Assembly: GCF_937958655.1 (NCBI RefSeq) | Contig: NZ_CALGNH010000047.1 | Span: 1 to 35,075 of the forward strand | DNA: 35,075 nucleotides | From: an uncultured Winogradskyella sp. | GTDB lineage: Bacteria > Bacteroidota > Bacteroidia > Flavobacteriales > Flavobacteriaceae | Reading direction: 5' to 3' | Part shown: in pieces, positions 1 to 8,133 of the stretch | How the letters are laid out: the number at the start of each line of letters is the position of its first letter | Position numbering within the stretch: the stretch's first letter is position 1 | Notes under the pieces: model-generated | The model's input: the letters and a program-made list of their open reading frames with translations, nothing else | Databases searched by the model: none | What the model was told of the DNA's origin: nothing | Program-made: the position numbers and the translations under genes

Positions 1-548
1 CCATAGAGTAATCCTCTAACTGAAATGTTGCCGTTGGAGATTCTACAGCAATAACTGCTGCACGTTTGTTAGGATTAGCCTTTAAAAAATTCTTGGCATA
101 TATAATTCCTGAAACACCTGCTGCACAACCCATTTCGGTAACTGGCAAGCGCACAATGTCTTGTTTCATCTTTAGGCTATTTATTAAATAAGCGTCTAGA
201 GACGGTATCATAATACCTGTGCATGATACCGTTATAATATAATCGATATCTGTTGGTTTTAATTTGGCTTTATTTAAGGCTTTTACTAAACTTTGTTCTG
301 CAAGTTTGATGGATTCTCGTGTGTAAATGTCATTTTTTTCTTCGAAAGATGTTTTTAAAAACACCTCTTCTGCATCCATTATAGAGTAACGCTTATCCAC
401 AGCTGCATTTTCGAAAATCTTTAAAACCTTGCGCTTAAAACGTTCTTCTTGCCCTTCTAGCCAAAGTTCTACAAAAGGTAGAATATCTTTAGTTTCTCTG
501 GTATATTTTGGTAGTTGCTTTGCAACTGATGTTATTTTTACAGCCATA
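1..548 (-). CDS. Type III polyketide synthase, chalcone/stilbene-synthase family (3' part missing)
   Basis: The first 182 residues of a type III polyketide synthase are visible; the rest runs off the left window edge. Such enzymes are cytosolic homodimers that extend a CoA starter with malonyl-CoA using one Cys-His-Asn active site. The stretch VTEMGCAAGVSG contains the expected nucleophile, Cys141, in its usual context, and VSCTGIMIPSLD at about 108-119 is also typical of the family. The His and Asn of the triad lie outside the window. The start ATG is at 548. A hairpin (555-572) lies just upstream of the start, and 110 nt separate the gene from the methyltransferase that precedes it on the same strand. 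It is probably the last visible gene of an operon with that methyltransferase, an FAD enzyme and a YceI-like protein. The family is certain; starter and product are unknown. Confidence 0.93.
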
Positions 549-554
549 TTATTT

Positions 555-572
555 TCCTGTAAAAACAGGAAT
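555..572 (-). other. Hairpin next to the start codon of the type III PKS
   Basis: Seven-base arms TTCCTGT and ACAGGAA are separated by four bases and end six bases before the PKS start codon. In the mRNA this would form a stable stem exactly where ribosomes load. It may be a translational control element or a copy of a small palindromic repeat. Confidence 0.5.
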
Positions 573-614
573 CCTTTTTATTTATAATCCTACTTAAAAT
601 AAATGCTTCGACAT

Positions 615-636
615 CACTTCGACAAGCTCAGTGTGA
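615..636. repeat. Interspersed intergenic repeat (TTCGACAAGCTCAGTGTGAC type)
   Basis: The string TTCGACAAGCTCAGTGTGAC and its near neighbours are a short intergenic repeat that I recognise as scattered through many Bacteroidota genomes. Here it fills the gap between the methyltransferase and PKS genes. There is only one copy in the window, so its repeat nature rests on prior knowledge rather than on the sequence shown. Confidence 0.45.
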
Positions 637-658
637 CATCTCAGCATAACATATCTAT

Positions 659-1372
659 TCATTTCATTCTTATTAGCCATTGAAAACGAAATGCCCATTT
701 CCAACGGATTTGTGATTTAAGTTGTAATTGATTTGAATAGGTTTTTAAATCTTTTCGCTTAAACGCTCTTAAAATTGATGTTAAGCCATCTTTCACTATC
801 ATATCATTAGAAATAACCAGACCCAATAACTTGAACAACCCATAGGCCAATCGACTGCGATGCAAATCATTTACCACAATGCCAATTCTGGCTTTTACTA
901 TCAGCTGGTTTAATAATGGTTTAATTTCATCATCTTTAAAATGGTGTAAAAACAATGTGGATAGGGCAATATCGAAATCTAAGCTTTTAAATTCTTCAGA
1001 AAAAATATCAAAGTTTTGATAGCTTATTTCCTGGTAACTACTCGATAATTCTTTTGCATAATCAATAGCATCTTTATTTGCATCAATGCCTATTAGTTTG
1101 AATTTAAATTCATTTTTTCTTCCGTAATCTGCCAATAACCTCAACATGTCACCATGGCCACAGCCTAGATCAATGATAGTATAGGTTTTCGTTTTGTCCT
1201 TATTATTTAAAAGTTGTTTTGCACCATCTATAGTAACACTATTTCCTCCCAGCCATTTATTGATTTTTCCAAGTTTATCGAGTGTGTCTCGTAACAACTC
1301 CCCCTTCATAGAAAAGTCGTCCATAATCTCGGTAGCATCGCTCCTATATGTCGTATTAATAAATAAACGCAT
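659..1372 (-). CDS. Class I SAM-dependent methyltransferase of the type III PKS operon
   Basis: A 237-residue Rossmann-fold methyltransferase. Motif I, DLGCGHGDMLRLL, spans about 68-80, and the acidic residue that binds the ribose of SAM is in LIGIDANKDA (Asp97). The N-terminal 50 residues and the basic, aromatic C-terminus are not diagnostic. Its start codon overlaps the stop of the preceding FAD-enzyme gene by one base (TAATG), so the two are translationally coupled. The neighbouring type III PKS makes an O- or C-methylation of a polyketide-derived phenol the most reasonable job, as proposed for SrsB in Streptomyces. That role is inference from context; the methyltransferase fold itself is clear. 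Confidence 0.88.
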   Translation of the reverse strand: MRLFINTTYRSDATEIMDDFSMKGELLRDTLDKLGKINKWLGGNSVTIDGAKQLLNNKDKTKTYTIIDLGCGHGDMLRLLADYGRKNEFKFKLIGIDANKDAIDYAKELSSSYQEISYQNFDIFSEEFKSLDFDIALSTLFLHHFKDDEIKPLLNQLIVKARIGIVVNDLHRSRLAYGLFKLLGLVISNDMIVKDGLTSILRAFKRKDLKTYSNQLQLKSQIRWKWAFRFQWLIRMK

Positions 1373-2502
1373 TACATTTTAATGGGTTTACCATGGGTCA
1401 TTTTTATAATTTTGGGTACTAAAAACGGAAATGCCCTTAAAAATACGAGTAATTTTGGCGCTAACCAATCTTGCCTAAATAAATACGCTATACTATGTCC
1501 TACTTTTAATCTAAATCCAAAAGTTTTATGCCAAGTTTTGGTATATGTTTTTTCTAATTGAGCTCTAGAAACGATGACTCCGTTTAAAAAATCTATAACA
1601 CTTTCAGAAGCCATTTTAGCACTTCTTATGGCCATTCCCATGCCGTTGCCACATAACGGATGAATCATACCTGCTGAATCACCACACATTAACATATGAT
1701 TCTCTACTGGGTTTTTAGTTTCAAATGAAATCTGACTTATGGTTAAAGGCTTTTTAAATACAAGGTTTGTGTTTTTAAATATGTGTTTTAAAGCGGAATT
1801 TTGAAAAACTACTGCATCTTGAAACGCTTGTATATCCTTGTGTCTTTTAAACGCTTCATAATTTGTAATATAGCATAAATTGATGTGGTTGTTTTCAACT
1901 TTTGAAACGCCACAATAGCCACCTTTAAAATTATGAAGTGCTACTTTATCCTCTGGAAAATTACCAGAAACATGAATTTTAACGCCTAGATAAGGTGATT
2001 TCTTTTTAATAAAATCGCGATTGAATTTAGCATCTAAATTAGACCGTTTTCCAAAAGCTCCAATAGTAATTTTTGAAGTAATAGACTTATTAGATTTTGT
2101 TTTAATTTGATACGCATTGTTTTGAAATATAGTATCTACAACGGTATCTTGTAAAATCAAAACACCTAGACTTAGCGCTAATTTATAAAGTTGAAAATCC
2201 ATTTGGTAGCGACTCATCCCAAAGCCACCAAGTGGTAAATTGGCTTCAATCTTTTTATTGTTGTGTGTGGTTAGTTCAAATTTTGAAATACGTTTTGCTC
2301 CACATTCAAAAGGATTAAAACCTAAATACTCTAAATAAGGTAATACCTCATTAGATACATACTCACCGCAAACCTTATGCTTTGGATATTTGTTTTTTTC
2401 TATCAAAATGACCGTAAATTGATGCTTTGCGAGATGAATGGCACAGCACAGACCTGCCAAACCTCCTCCAATGACAACCACATCCACAGCCTTTGGAGTC
2501 AT
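1372..2502 (-). CDS. FAD-dependent oxidoreductase, geranylgeranyl reductase / aromatic hydroxylase type
   Basis: A 376-residue flavoprotein. The N-terminal dinucleotide motif VVIGGGLAGLCCA lies at 9-21, followed by PKHKVCGEYVS (40-50), which resembles the P-x-x-K-x-C-G motif of geranylgeranyl reductase-like proteins. The second FAD motif, CGDSAGMIHPLCGNGMGMA, is at about 273-291. These features fit the group that includes GGR and UbiH/PHBH-like hydroxylases, so either reduction of a prenyl chain or hydroxylation of a phenolic ring is possible. The start ATG overlaps the YceI-like gene by four bases (ATGA) and the stop overlaps the methyltransferase start by one, placing it firmly in the PKS operon. 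By analogy with SrsC of Streptomyces griseus, I favour a hydroxylase that turns a polyketide phenol into a quinone, but the sequence does not decide this. Confidence 0.85.
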   Translation of the reverse strand: MTPKAVDVVVIGGGLAGLCCAIHLAKHQFTVILIEKNKYPKHKVCGEYVSNEVLPYLEYLGFNPFECGAKRISKFELTTHNNKKIEANLPLGGFGMSRYQMDFQLYKLALSLGVLILQDTVVDTIFQNNAYQIKTKSNKSITSKITIGAFGKRSNLDAKFNRDFIKKKSPYLGVKIHVSGNFPEDKVALHNFKGGYCGVSKVENNHINLCYITNYEAFKRHKDIQAFQDAVVFQNSALKHIFKNTNLVFKKPLTISQISFETKNPVENHMLMCGDSAGMIHPLCGNGMGMAIRSAKMASESVIDFLNGVIVSRAQLEKTYTKTWHKTFGFRLKVGHSIAYLFRQDWLAPKLLVFLRAFPFLVPKIIKMTHGKPIKM

Positions 2503-3014
2503 TGTAAATCTCTGTAATGTTTAACTTGTATTTTTACGGTTTTGCTCATTACAAAACTGCTTCCTCCAACCTTAAAATCCAGTCTGTTAATCTCAAAGTT
2601 AGACGAGATCATCTTTTTATTATTCAATGTCTTAACCAAAACAGGGATCTTTATGTCTTTCGTTTTTCCCTTTATTGTCAATTTTGCCGATACCGTGTAA
2701 TTATTCTCAGAGCTCTTTTTTATAGCGGTACTTTGAAGTATAATGTGATTAAACTTTGTTTGATGAAAATAATCTTCTTCTAATAAATGTTCATCTCTAC
2801 TGTCTATCCCTGTTTTGATTGATTTAACGTCAACCATACCATAAATTGAAACCAAATCACCCTCAGTGTTGAATTCGGTTTTTATCTCGAAAGTATTAAA
2901 ATGGCCATCGACGTTAATACCTAGATTTTTAATAACAAAATCGATAGAATTCTTCTTTTGAGCACTTCCTGAAAAAGAAATCAGGATAATTAGAATTTGA
3001 AGCAAACGAATCAC
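2499..3014 (-). CDS. Exported YceI-like lipid-binding protein
   Basis: A 171-residue protein with a signal peptide (hydrophobic LLQILIILISFSGSA, cleavage likely near residue 18). The rest reads as a YceI-type beta-barrel: an early SIDFVIKNLG strand, a repeated pattern of T/K-rich strands, and LTIKGKTKDIKIPV around 113-126. YceI-family barrels bind polyisoprenoid or other hydrophobic chains. The gene is first in the visible operon and overlaps the FAD-enzyme start by four bases. A plausible role is to carry or protect the lipid product of the cluster in the periplasm; that is inference. Family assignment by eye is fairly good, though the sequence is divergent. Confidence 0.75.
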   Translation of the reverse strand: MIRLLQILIILISFSGSAQKKNSIDFVIKNLGINVDGHFNTFEIKTEFNTEGDLVSIYGMVDVKSIKTGIDSRDEHLLEEDYFHQTKFNHIILQSTAIKKSSENNYTVSAKLTIKGKTKDIKIPVLVKTLNNKKMISSNFEINRLDFKVGGSSFVMSKTVKIQVKHYRDLQ

Positions 3015-3076
3015 AACACTTATTTTACTTGTGAAGTTACGATAGTTTTTAAAGCGAATAAAGTAATTCCTACTTT

Positions 3077-3526
3077 TTAAATAATTTTTGTGATTGTTAT
3101 GTCCTCATTTCTAAATAAAAAGGATTGGTCTTTGGTTTTTCCAACTAATAACCTAGCAATGGGTGATGCCATTGAAATGGCAAAGAATTTTTGTTTAACC
3201 AGCTCTATTTCTCCTAAACTTGTACTTATAAAATAATTGGCTTGTGTAGTATATACGATGCTTCCAAGAGCAACCACATTATGCTCTTGGTTAGGATTAA
3301 TCTTATTTAAGATTTTAAATTGCTTCTGAATTTCTGCTAATTGCTGCCCTGCTTTTTCTCGCTCTAATTGCAACATTGCCCTGCCTGTTTCGTGCTTGTC
3401 TCCAGCAGTACTCTTAGTTTCTGAAAGTAATGCGTTTTGAATATCTGAAATGGCTGTTTGAATAACTTGGAGTCGTTCATTGAGCATCTCTTGGCAATAA
3501 TTATAAAGTGTCTCCTTTAAATTCAT
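3077..3526 (-). CDS. GreA/GreB-like transcript-cleavage-factor-fold protein
   Basis: A 149-residue protein if it starts at the ATG at 3526, which overlaps the upstream stop (TAATG); the longer frame to 3601 lies inside the upstream gene. Residues 1-75 form a charged coiled coil whose central part, AGDKHETG (42-49), aligns with the GreA tip GDLKENA and keeps the acidic pair D43 and E46 that coordinates Mg in the RNA polymerase channel. The C-terminal half has ISMASPIARLLVGKTKD (117-133), which closely matches the ISVSSPIARALIGK stretch of the GreA C-terminal FKBP-like domain. I recall close relatives in flavobacteria being labelled 3-oxoacyl-ACP synthase; nothing here supports that name. It could be a Gre factor or a Gre-like regulator that enters the secondary channel. 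It is about 10 residues shorter than standard GreA. Confidence 0.72.
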   Translation of the reverse strand: MNLKETLYNYCQEMLNERLQVIQTAISDIQNALLSETKSTAGDKHETGRAMLQLEREKAGQQLAEIQKQFKILNKINPNQEHNVVALGSIVYTTQANYFISTSLGEIELVKQKFFAISMASPIARLLVGKTKDQSFLFRNEDITITKII

Positions 3527-4635
3527 TAGATTAAATCTGCTAATTCTTTGCCAACAAAACTGCCAATAGCAACTCCCATGCCTCCAAGTCTTACGCCACA
3601 CAATACATGGTTAGATACTTGTTTAACAATCGGGTTTTTTTGACGGCCAACTCCCATAATACCAGACCAACGCTGTTCTATTTCAAAATTTGTATTGGGC
3701 AAAATTGTTGAACTTAATAATTCTTTAAGTTTATTTTGAATTTGTTCTGTCTCACCGAATTGCATTGTTTCTTCAGCCTTAAAATCTAGGTTTCGCCCTC
3801 CACCAAGTAGGATTCGATTATCGATATTCCTAAAATAATAATACCCTCTGTTTAAATGAAAAGTGCCTTTTATGTGTAGGTTCTTAATGGGTTTTGTTAT
3901 TAACACTTGTGCTCTGGCTGGCTTAACGGCTTCATTGAGTAACTGCGAAGCAAAACCATTGGTAGCAATCAGTAATTTTGAAGTAGTAAATTCTAACTGA
4001 TTGGTTTTTACCTTTACTGAACCCGTAGTTTCAGAAAAGGTTTCAACAGTAATATTATTCAATATTTTAATGCCTGCCGATCTTGCTTTTCTCAACAAAG
4101 CTTGCATCATTTTTCCGGTATCTATTTGCCCTTCAAATTGATTAAAGATATAACTAGATTTTATATTTTGAAATTGGAACTTAGTTTGGACGACTTGATA
4201 TACTTCATCCTTAAAAAGTGGCTTCAAAAATGTGTTAATTGTTTCTTTTTTGGCTAAACATTCTTCAAATAAATCGTCTTTATCTCTAAATAACTCATAA
4301 CCACCTAGCCCTTGATAATCAATAGCTACATCGCCGAGTGTTTCTCTAAGCAATTTAAGTCCGTTAACGCGCTTTTTTACAAGTTTTAAAACGTCATCTT
4401 GTGTTTGATATTTTAAATCATCTATGAGTTCACTTAAACTACCAAAACAAGCAAAACCTGCATTTTTAGTACTTGCACCTTGTGGCAGTATTCCTTTTTC
4501 TAGAATTAAAATATTAGCTTTTGGGAATCTTCCTTTTAGTCGAAGCGCACAATTGAGTCCAACAATACCACTACCAATAATGGTATAATCTATATTAGAC
4601 AACCATGATTTTATTTCCCAGTACGATAAATTCAT
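3526..4635 (-). CDS. FAD-dependent oxidoreductase, DadA/glycine-oxidase (DAO) family
   Basis: A 369-residue flavoprotein with the FAD motif TIIGSGIVGLNCAL at 18-31 and the loop GASTKNAGFACFG near 53-65, typical of amine- or amino-acid-oxidising DAO-family enzymes. The C-terminus has RWSGIMGVGRQKNPIV and GVRLGGMGVAIGSFVGKELADLI-like glycine-rich segments that complete the FAD site. The protein has no signal peptide, so it is probably cytosolic. Its stop overlaps the start of the GreA-like gene by one base. Substrate cannot be read from sequence. It is about 150 nt downstream of accC and separated from it by an intrinsic terminator, so it likely has its own promoter in that gap. Confidence 0.8.
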   Translation of the reverse strand: MNLSYWEIKSWLSNIDYTIIGSGIVGLNCALRLKGRFPKANILILEKGILPQGASTKNAGFACFGSLSELIDDLKYQTQDDVLKLVKKRVNGLKLLRETLGDVAIDYQGLGGYELFRDKDDLFEECLAKKETINTFLKPLFKDEVYQVVQTKFQFQNIKSSYIFNQFEGQIDTGKMMQALLRKARSAGIKILNNITVETFSETTGSVKVKTNQLEFTTSKLLIATNGFASQLLNEAVKPARAQVLITKPIKNLHIKGTFHLNRGYYYFRNIDNRILLGGGRNLDFKAEETMQFGETEQIQNKLKELLSSTILPNTNFEIEQRWSGIMGVGRQKNPIVKQVSNHVLCGVRLGGMGVAIGSFVGKELADLI

Positions 4636-4751
4636 TATGAACTCATTTAAACTCTTTCAATTTGCTAAAAAATCATCGTTTTCAATCCTGTTTTTGCCTT
4701 TTATTCCTTCCGTAGTCCTACTATGCAACTCAGTAATTTTGAATGAATTCT

Positions 4752-4780
4752 ATAAAAAAAGCTCCTAATATCGGAGCTTT
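4752..4780 (-). terminator. Rho-independent terminator of the fabH-accB-accC unit
   Basis: On the minus strand arms AAAGCTCC and GGAGCTTT (plus coordinates 4758-4765 and 4773-4780) flank a seven-base loop and are followed by a run of T. It begins six bases after the accC stop codon and marks the end of that transcription unit. Confidence 0.85.
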
Positions 4781-4785
4781 ATTTT

Positions 4786-6135
4786 TTATTCTTCTACTTT
4801 TTGCATTTTAAAATCTTCCATAAATTTAGTGGTGTAATTTCCTGCTAAATAATCTGGATGATCCATTAATTGCCTATGAAAAGGAATTGTAGTTTTTATA
4901 CCTTCAATTACAAATTCATCTAAAGCGCGCTTCATTTTATTTATAGCTTCTTCTCTGGTCTGTGCAGTTGTAATTAATTTAGCGATCATAGAATCGTAGT
5001 TGGGTGGAATACTGTAGCCAGCGTACACATGTGTGTCTAAGCGTACTCCATGCCCTCCTGGCGCGTGTAATGTGGTAATTCTGCCTGGAGACGGTCTAAA
5101 GTCGTTGAATGGGTCTTCTGCATTAATTCTACACTCAATTGAGTGTAAATTAGGAGTATAGTTTTTACCAGAAATAGGAACACCAGCAGCGACTAATATT
5201 TGCTCTCGGATGAGATCAAAATCTATAACTTGTTCTGTAATAGGATGCTCTACTTGGATCCGTGTATTCATCTCCATAAAGTAGAAGTTTCTATGCTTAT
5301 CTACCAAAAATTCAACTGTACCAGCTCCTTCATATTTAATAAATTCAGCCGCTTTTACTGCGGCTTTACCCATTTTTTCACGCAGCTTATCTGTCATAAA
5401 TGGTGAAGGCACTTCTTCTGTAAGTTTTTGGTGGCGTCTTTGTACCGAACAATCCCTCTCAGACAAATGACATGCTTTGCCTCTACAGTCACCTACAACT
5501 TGTATTTCTATATGTCGTGGTTCTTCAATAAGCTTCTCCATATACATATCGTCATTACCAAAGGCTGCTTTAGATTCTTGTCTTGCAGAATCCCAGGCAG
5601 CTTTTAAATCTTCTGGTTTCCATACAGCACGCATTCCTTTTCCACCACCACCAGCGGTGGCTTTTAGCATCACAGGATAACCAACTTCTACAGCTAGTTT
5701 TTCACATTCTTCAAAGTCAGCAATTATGCCTTCACTACCTGGTACACAAGGCACACCAGCTGCTTTCATTGTTGCTTTAGCCGTGGCTTTATCTCCCATT
5801 TTTGCAATCATATCTTCTGATGCTCCAATGAATTTTATACCATGTTCTTCACAGATTTTAGAAAACTTAGCGTTTTCTGATAAAAATCCATAACCAGGAT
5901 GTATACCGTCGGCATTAGTAATTTCTGCTGCGGCTATTATATTAGATATTTTTAAATAAGACTCATTACTTGGAGGGGGTCCTATACATACGGCTTCGTC
6001 TGCAAACTTTACGTGTAAACTTTCTGCATCTGCAGTAGAATAAACCGCAACTGTTTTAATACCCATTTCTTTGCAGGTTCTAATAACACGAAGCGCTATT
6101 TCACCTCTATTGGCAATTAGTATTTTTTTAAACAT
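4786..6135 (-). CDS. accC: Acetyl-CoA carboxylase, biotin carboxylase subunit
   Basis: A 449-residue protein of the length normal for AccC. It uses ATP and bicarbonate to carboxylate biotin on AccB in the first committed step of fatty-acid synthesis, in the cytosol. The N-terminus [16 protein letters not shown] is the family signature. The ATP-grasp glycine loop [13 protein letters not shown] is at 158-170, and the catalytic stretch [15 protein letters not shown] (287-301) holds Glu288, Asn290, Arg292 and Glu296. It follows accB on the minus strand with a 95-nt gap that contains a small palindrome (6205-6220), and an intrinsic terminator follows it. accA and accD are not in the window. A propionyl-CoA or other acyl-CoA carboxylase partner cannot be excluded, but pairing with accB and fabH favours acetyl-CoA carboxylase. 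Confidence 0.96.
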   Translation of the reverse strand: MFKKILIANRGEIALRVIRTCKEMGIKTVAVYSTADAESLHVKFADEAVCIGPPPSNESYLKISNIIAAAEITNADGIHPGYGFLSENAKFSKICEEHGIKFIGASEDMIAKMGDKATAKATMKAAGVPCVPGSEGIIADFEECEKLAVEVGYPVMLKATAGGGGKGMRAVWKPEDLKAAWDSARQESKAAFGNDDMYMEKLIEEPRHIEIQVVGDCRGKACHLSERDCSVQRRHQKLTEEVPSPFMTDKLREKMGKAAVKAAEFIKYEGAGTVEFLVDKHRNFYFMEMNTRIQVEHPITEQVIDFDLIREQILVAAGVPISGKNYTPNLHSIECRINAEDPFNDFRPSPGRITTLHAPGGHGVRLDTHVYAGYSIPPNYDSMIAKLITTAQTREEAINKMKRALDEFVIEGIKTTIPFHRQLMDHPDYLAGNYTTKFMEDFKMQKVEE

Positions 6136-6204
6136 AAATTCTTCAAATTTTCAATGTTCAATAACCAAATTCCAAAATATTGATTTTTGGGATTTAGGAA
6201 TTGA

Positions 6205-6220
6205 TCCCGAAACTTCGGGA
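6205..6220. repeat. Small palindromic repeat between accB and accC
   Basis: TCCCGAA and TTCGGGA form seven-base arms around two bases. This CCCGAA-type palindrome is of the sort seen dispersed in flavobacterial intergenic DNA. It is the only GC-rich patch in the 95-nt gap and could form a hairpin in the accBC mRNA. Confidence 0.5.
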
Positions 6221-6230
6221 GAGATTTATA

Positions 6231-6713
6231 TTATGATGGATCAACTAAGAAAAGAGGTTGATCAAACTCTACCGGAGAGGAATCATCTACCAATACCTTT
6301 ACAATCTTACCCGAAACCTCAGATTCTATCTCATTAAATAACTTCATAGCCTCTATGACACAAAGTACATCACCTTCTTTAATTGAAGTTCCTACCTCAA
6401 CAAAAACGGGTTTGTCTGGTGATGGCTTACGATAAAATGTTCCTATGATAGGAGATTTTATTGTTATGTATTTAGAATCATCATTTTGAGATGCAGCAGG
6501 AGTTGAAGCCTCAGGTGCTGAAGCTACCGGTGCTACTGGTGCTGCTTGTTGAACTACTGGTGCAGAAGCCATAGGTACTTGTTGCACTATTGTAGTTTCA
6601 TTATCTGAACCTGTTCTGATGGTTATTTTAACATCATCCATTTCTAACTTAACTTCACTTGCACCAGATTTGGCCACAAACTTTATTAAGTTCTGAATTT
6701 CTTTTAAATCCAT
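6231..6713 (-). CDS. accB: Acetyl-CoA carboxylase biotin carboxyl carrier protein
   Basis: A 160-residue AccB. The N-terminal 35 residues are the usual helix and strand (MDLKEIQNLIKFVAKSGASE), the middle (about 44-78) is a flexible Pro/Ala/Val linker, and the C-terminal biotinyl domain has the thumb-type segment and VIEAMKLFNEIESE, where Lys124 receives biotin. It carries carboxybiotin between AccC and the AccAD transferase. It lies directly downstream of fabH (30 nt) and upstream of accC on the minus strand, so supply of malonyl-CoA and its first condensation are co-expressed. Confidence 0.96.
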   Translation of the reverse strand: MDLKEIQNLIKFVAKSGASEVKLEMDDVKITIRTGSDNETTIVQQVPMASAPVVQQAAPVAPVASAPEASTPAASQNDDSKYITIKSPIIGTFYRKPSPDKPVFVEVGTSIKEGDVLCVIEAMKLFNEIESEVSGKIVKVLVDDSSPVEFDQPLFLVDPS

Positions 6714-6743
6714 AGTTTTTGATATTATTTTTTTCGTTAGTTA

Positions 6744-7742
6744 TTAGTTAGAGTTGTAAGCCCATTTAAAATAAATTGAGCCCCAAGTAAAGCCACCTCC
6801 AAAGGCAGCGAAAATAATGTTATCGCCTTTTTTTAGCTGTGATTCATAATCATATAATAGTAATGGTAAGGTTGCAGAGGTGGTGTTACCATACTTCTCT
6901 ATGTTTATCATTACCTTGTTTTGTTCTAAGTTGATTCTTTTGGCAGTAGCATCAATAATACGTTTATTTGCTTGGTGTGCTGCTAACCAAGTGATATCTT
7001 CGTTAGATAAGTTGTTTTGTTTTAAGATGCGTTCTGCTACATCGGCCATATTAAATACGGCATTTTTAAACACTGTTTTTCCATCTTGGAATATAAAGTG
7101 TTTTCCTTCATCAAAAGCCTCTTGCGTTAATGGATATGAAGAGCCTCCATACGTTGCTTGTAAAAAGTCTCTTCCTTCACCATTGCTTCTTAATAATTCG
7201 TCTTGTAAACCTAGACCTTCTGTATTTGGCTCAAATAAAACCGCACCTGCTCCATCACCAAAGATGATACATGTCGCTCTGTCTTTATAATTAATGAAAG
7301 ATGAGTTTTTGTCTGCTCCTATTAAAAGTATCTTTTTATATCTGCCAGATTCTATATATGCTGCTGCAGTGGACATTCCAAAAAGAAAACTAGAACATGC
7401 CGCTTCTAAATCGTAAGAAAATGCGTTTGTAGCACCAATTTTAGTTGCTGTATAAGATGCTGTTGCGGCAGCTTTCATATCTGGTGTTGCTGTGCATACA
7501 ATTACTAGATCTATTTTCTTTGGATCTACACCTGATTTTTGAATTAAATCTTCAGCTGCTTTTATAGCTAAAAAAGAGGTGCCTTTTCCTTCTTCTTTTA
7601 AAATTCTGCGCTCTTTTATACCTGTACGTGTTGTAATCCACTCATCATTAGTATCTACCATAGTCTCTAGTACTTTATTTGTTAAAACAAAGTCTGGTAG
7701 GTAGCCTCCTACAGCTGTAATTGCCGCTGTTATTTTACTCAT
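6744..7742 (-). CDS. fabH: Beta-ketoacyl-ACP synthase III
   Basis: A 332-residue KAS III enzyme that condenses an acyl-CoA starter with malonyl-ACP to begin each fatty acid. The catalytic triad can be read directly: Cys116 in DLEAACSSFLFG, His256 in LAAHQANKRI and Asn286 in EKYGNTTSA. GGGFTWGS near the C-terminus closes the fold. It sits between rpmF and accB, separated from rpmF by an intrinsic terminator, so it may have its own promoter in that gap (a CATATTTG element at 7821-7828 is one candidate on the minus strand). Flavobacteria make many iso-branched fatty acids, so branched starters are expected, but selectivity is not visible in the sequence. Confidence 0.96.
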   Translation of the reverse strand: MSKITAAITAVGGYLPDFVLTNKVLETMVDTNDEWITTRTGIKERRILKEEGKGTSFLAIKAAEDLIQKSGVDPKKIDLVIVCTATPDMKAAATASYTATKIGATNAFSYDLEAACSSFLFGMSTAAAYIESGRYKKILLIGADKNSSFINYKDRATCIIFGDGAGAVLFEPNTEGLGLQDELLRSNGEGRDFLQATYGGSSYPLTQEAFDEGKHFIFQDGKTVFKNAVFNMADVAERILKQNNLSNEDITWLAAHQANKRIIDATAKRINLEQNKVMINIEKYGNTTSATLPLLLYDYESQLKKGDNIIFAAFGGGFTWGSIYFKWAYNSN

Positions 7743-7869
7743 TTTTAGATTTAAGATTAATTAAATGTATTGAAAAATGACAAAAAAACATGATTTTTAA
7801 TCACATTTTGATGTTTTTTGGCAAATATGCTTACAAATTAAGTGGTTTTTGCTCTATTGCTGAAATTAT

Positions 7870-7900
7870 AACAAAAAAAACGCTCACAAGTGAGCGTTTA
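7870..7900 (-). terminator. Rho-independent terminator after rpmF
   Basis: Perfect ten-base arms AAACGCTCAC and GTGAGCGTTT (7878-7887 and 7890-7899) with a two-base centre (realistically a small loop), followed on the minus strand by eight T. It lies between rpmF and fabH and should stop, or partly stop, DUF177-rpmF transcription. Confidence 0.85.
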
Positions 7901-7921
7901 ATTGTATGCGTGCATAGTATA

Positions 7922-8125
7922 TTATGCAATATTCTCTTCTTCTACAGAATTGTCTATAAGAATTTGACCTCTGTAATATAATTTACCTTCATGCCAATGT
8001 GCTCTGTGATATAAATGAGGCTCACCTGTTGTAGGGCAAGTTGCTATTTGAGGTACTGAAGCTTTGTAATGTGTTCTTCTTTTATCTCTTCTTGTTCTAG
8101 ATATTTTACGTTTAGGATGTGCCAT
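7922..8125 (-). CDS. rpmF: 50S ribosomal protein L32
   Basis: A 67-residue basic protein beginning [20 protein letters not shown], the diagnostic L32 N-terminus, followed by [20 protein letters not shown]. It is a structural part of the large ribosomal subunit. It directly follows the DUF177 gene by eight nt on the same strand, the same pairing as yceD-rpmF in Escherichia coli. It is slightly longer than the E. coli protein because of an acidic C-terminal tail. Only one Cys remains (ATCPTTGE), so it is a zinc-free form. Confidence 0.97.
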   Translation of the reverse strand: MAHPKRKISRTRRDKRRTHYKASVPQIATCPTTGEPHLYHRAHWHEGKLYYRGQILIDNSVEEENIA

Positions 8126-8133
8126 TTTAAATG

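Noticed and set aside
3527..3601. Longer GreA-like protein with a Trp- and Arg-rich N-terminus
   Set aside because: These codons are the last part of the FAD oxidoreductase gene in another frame; the ATG at 3526 with TAATG coupling is the better start.
6071..6337. Plus-strand ORF of 88 codons over the accB-accC junction
   Set aside because: It overlaps two certain genes on the other strand and has no recognisable motif.
6880..7290. Plus-strand ORF of 136 codons opposite fabH
   Set aside because: It is a reverse-strand shadow of fabH; its composition follows the codon pattern of the real gene.
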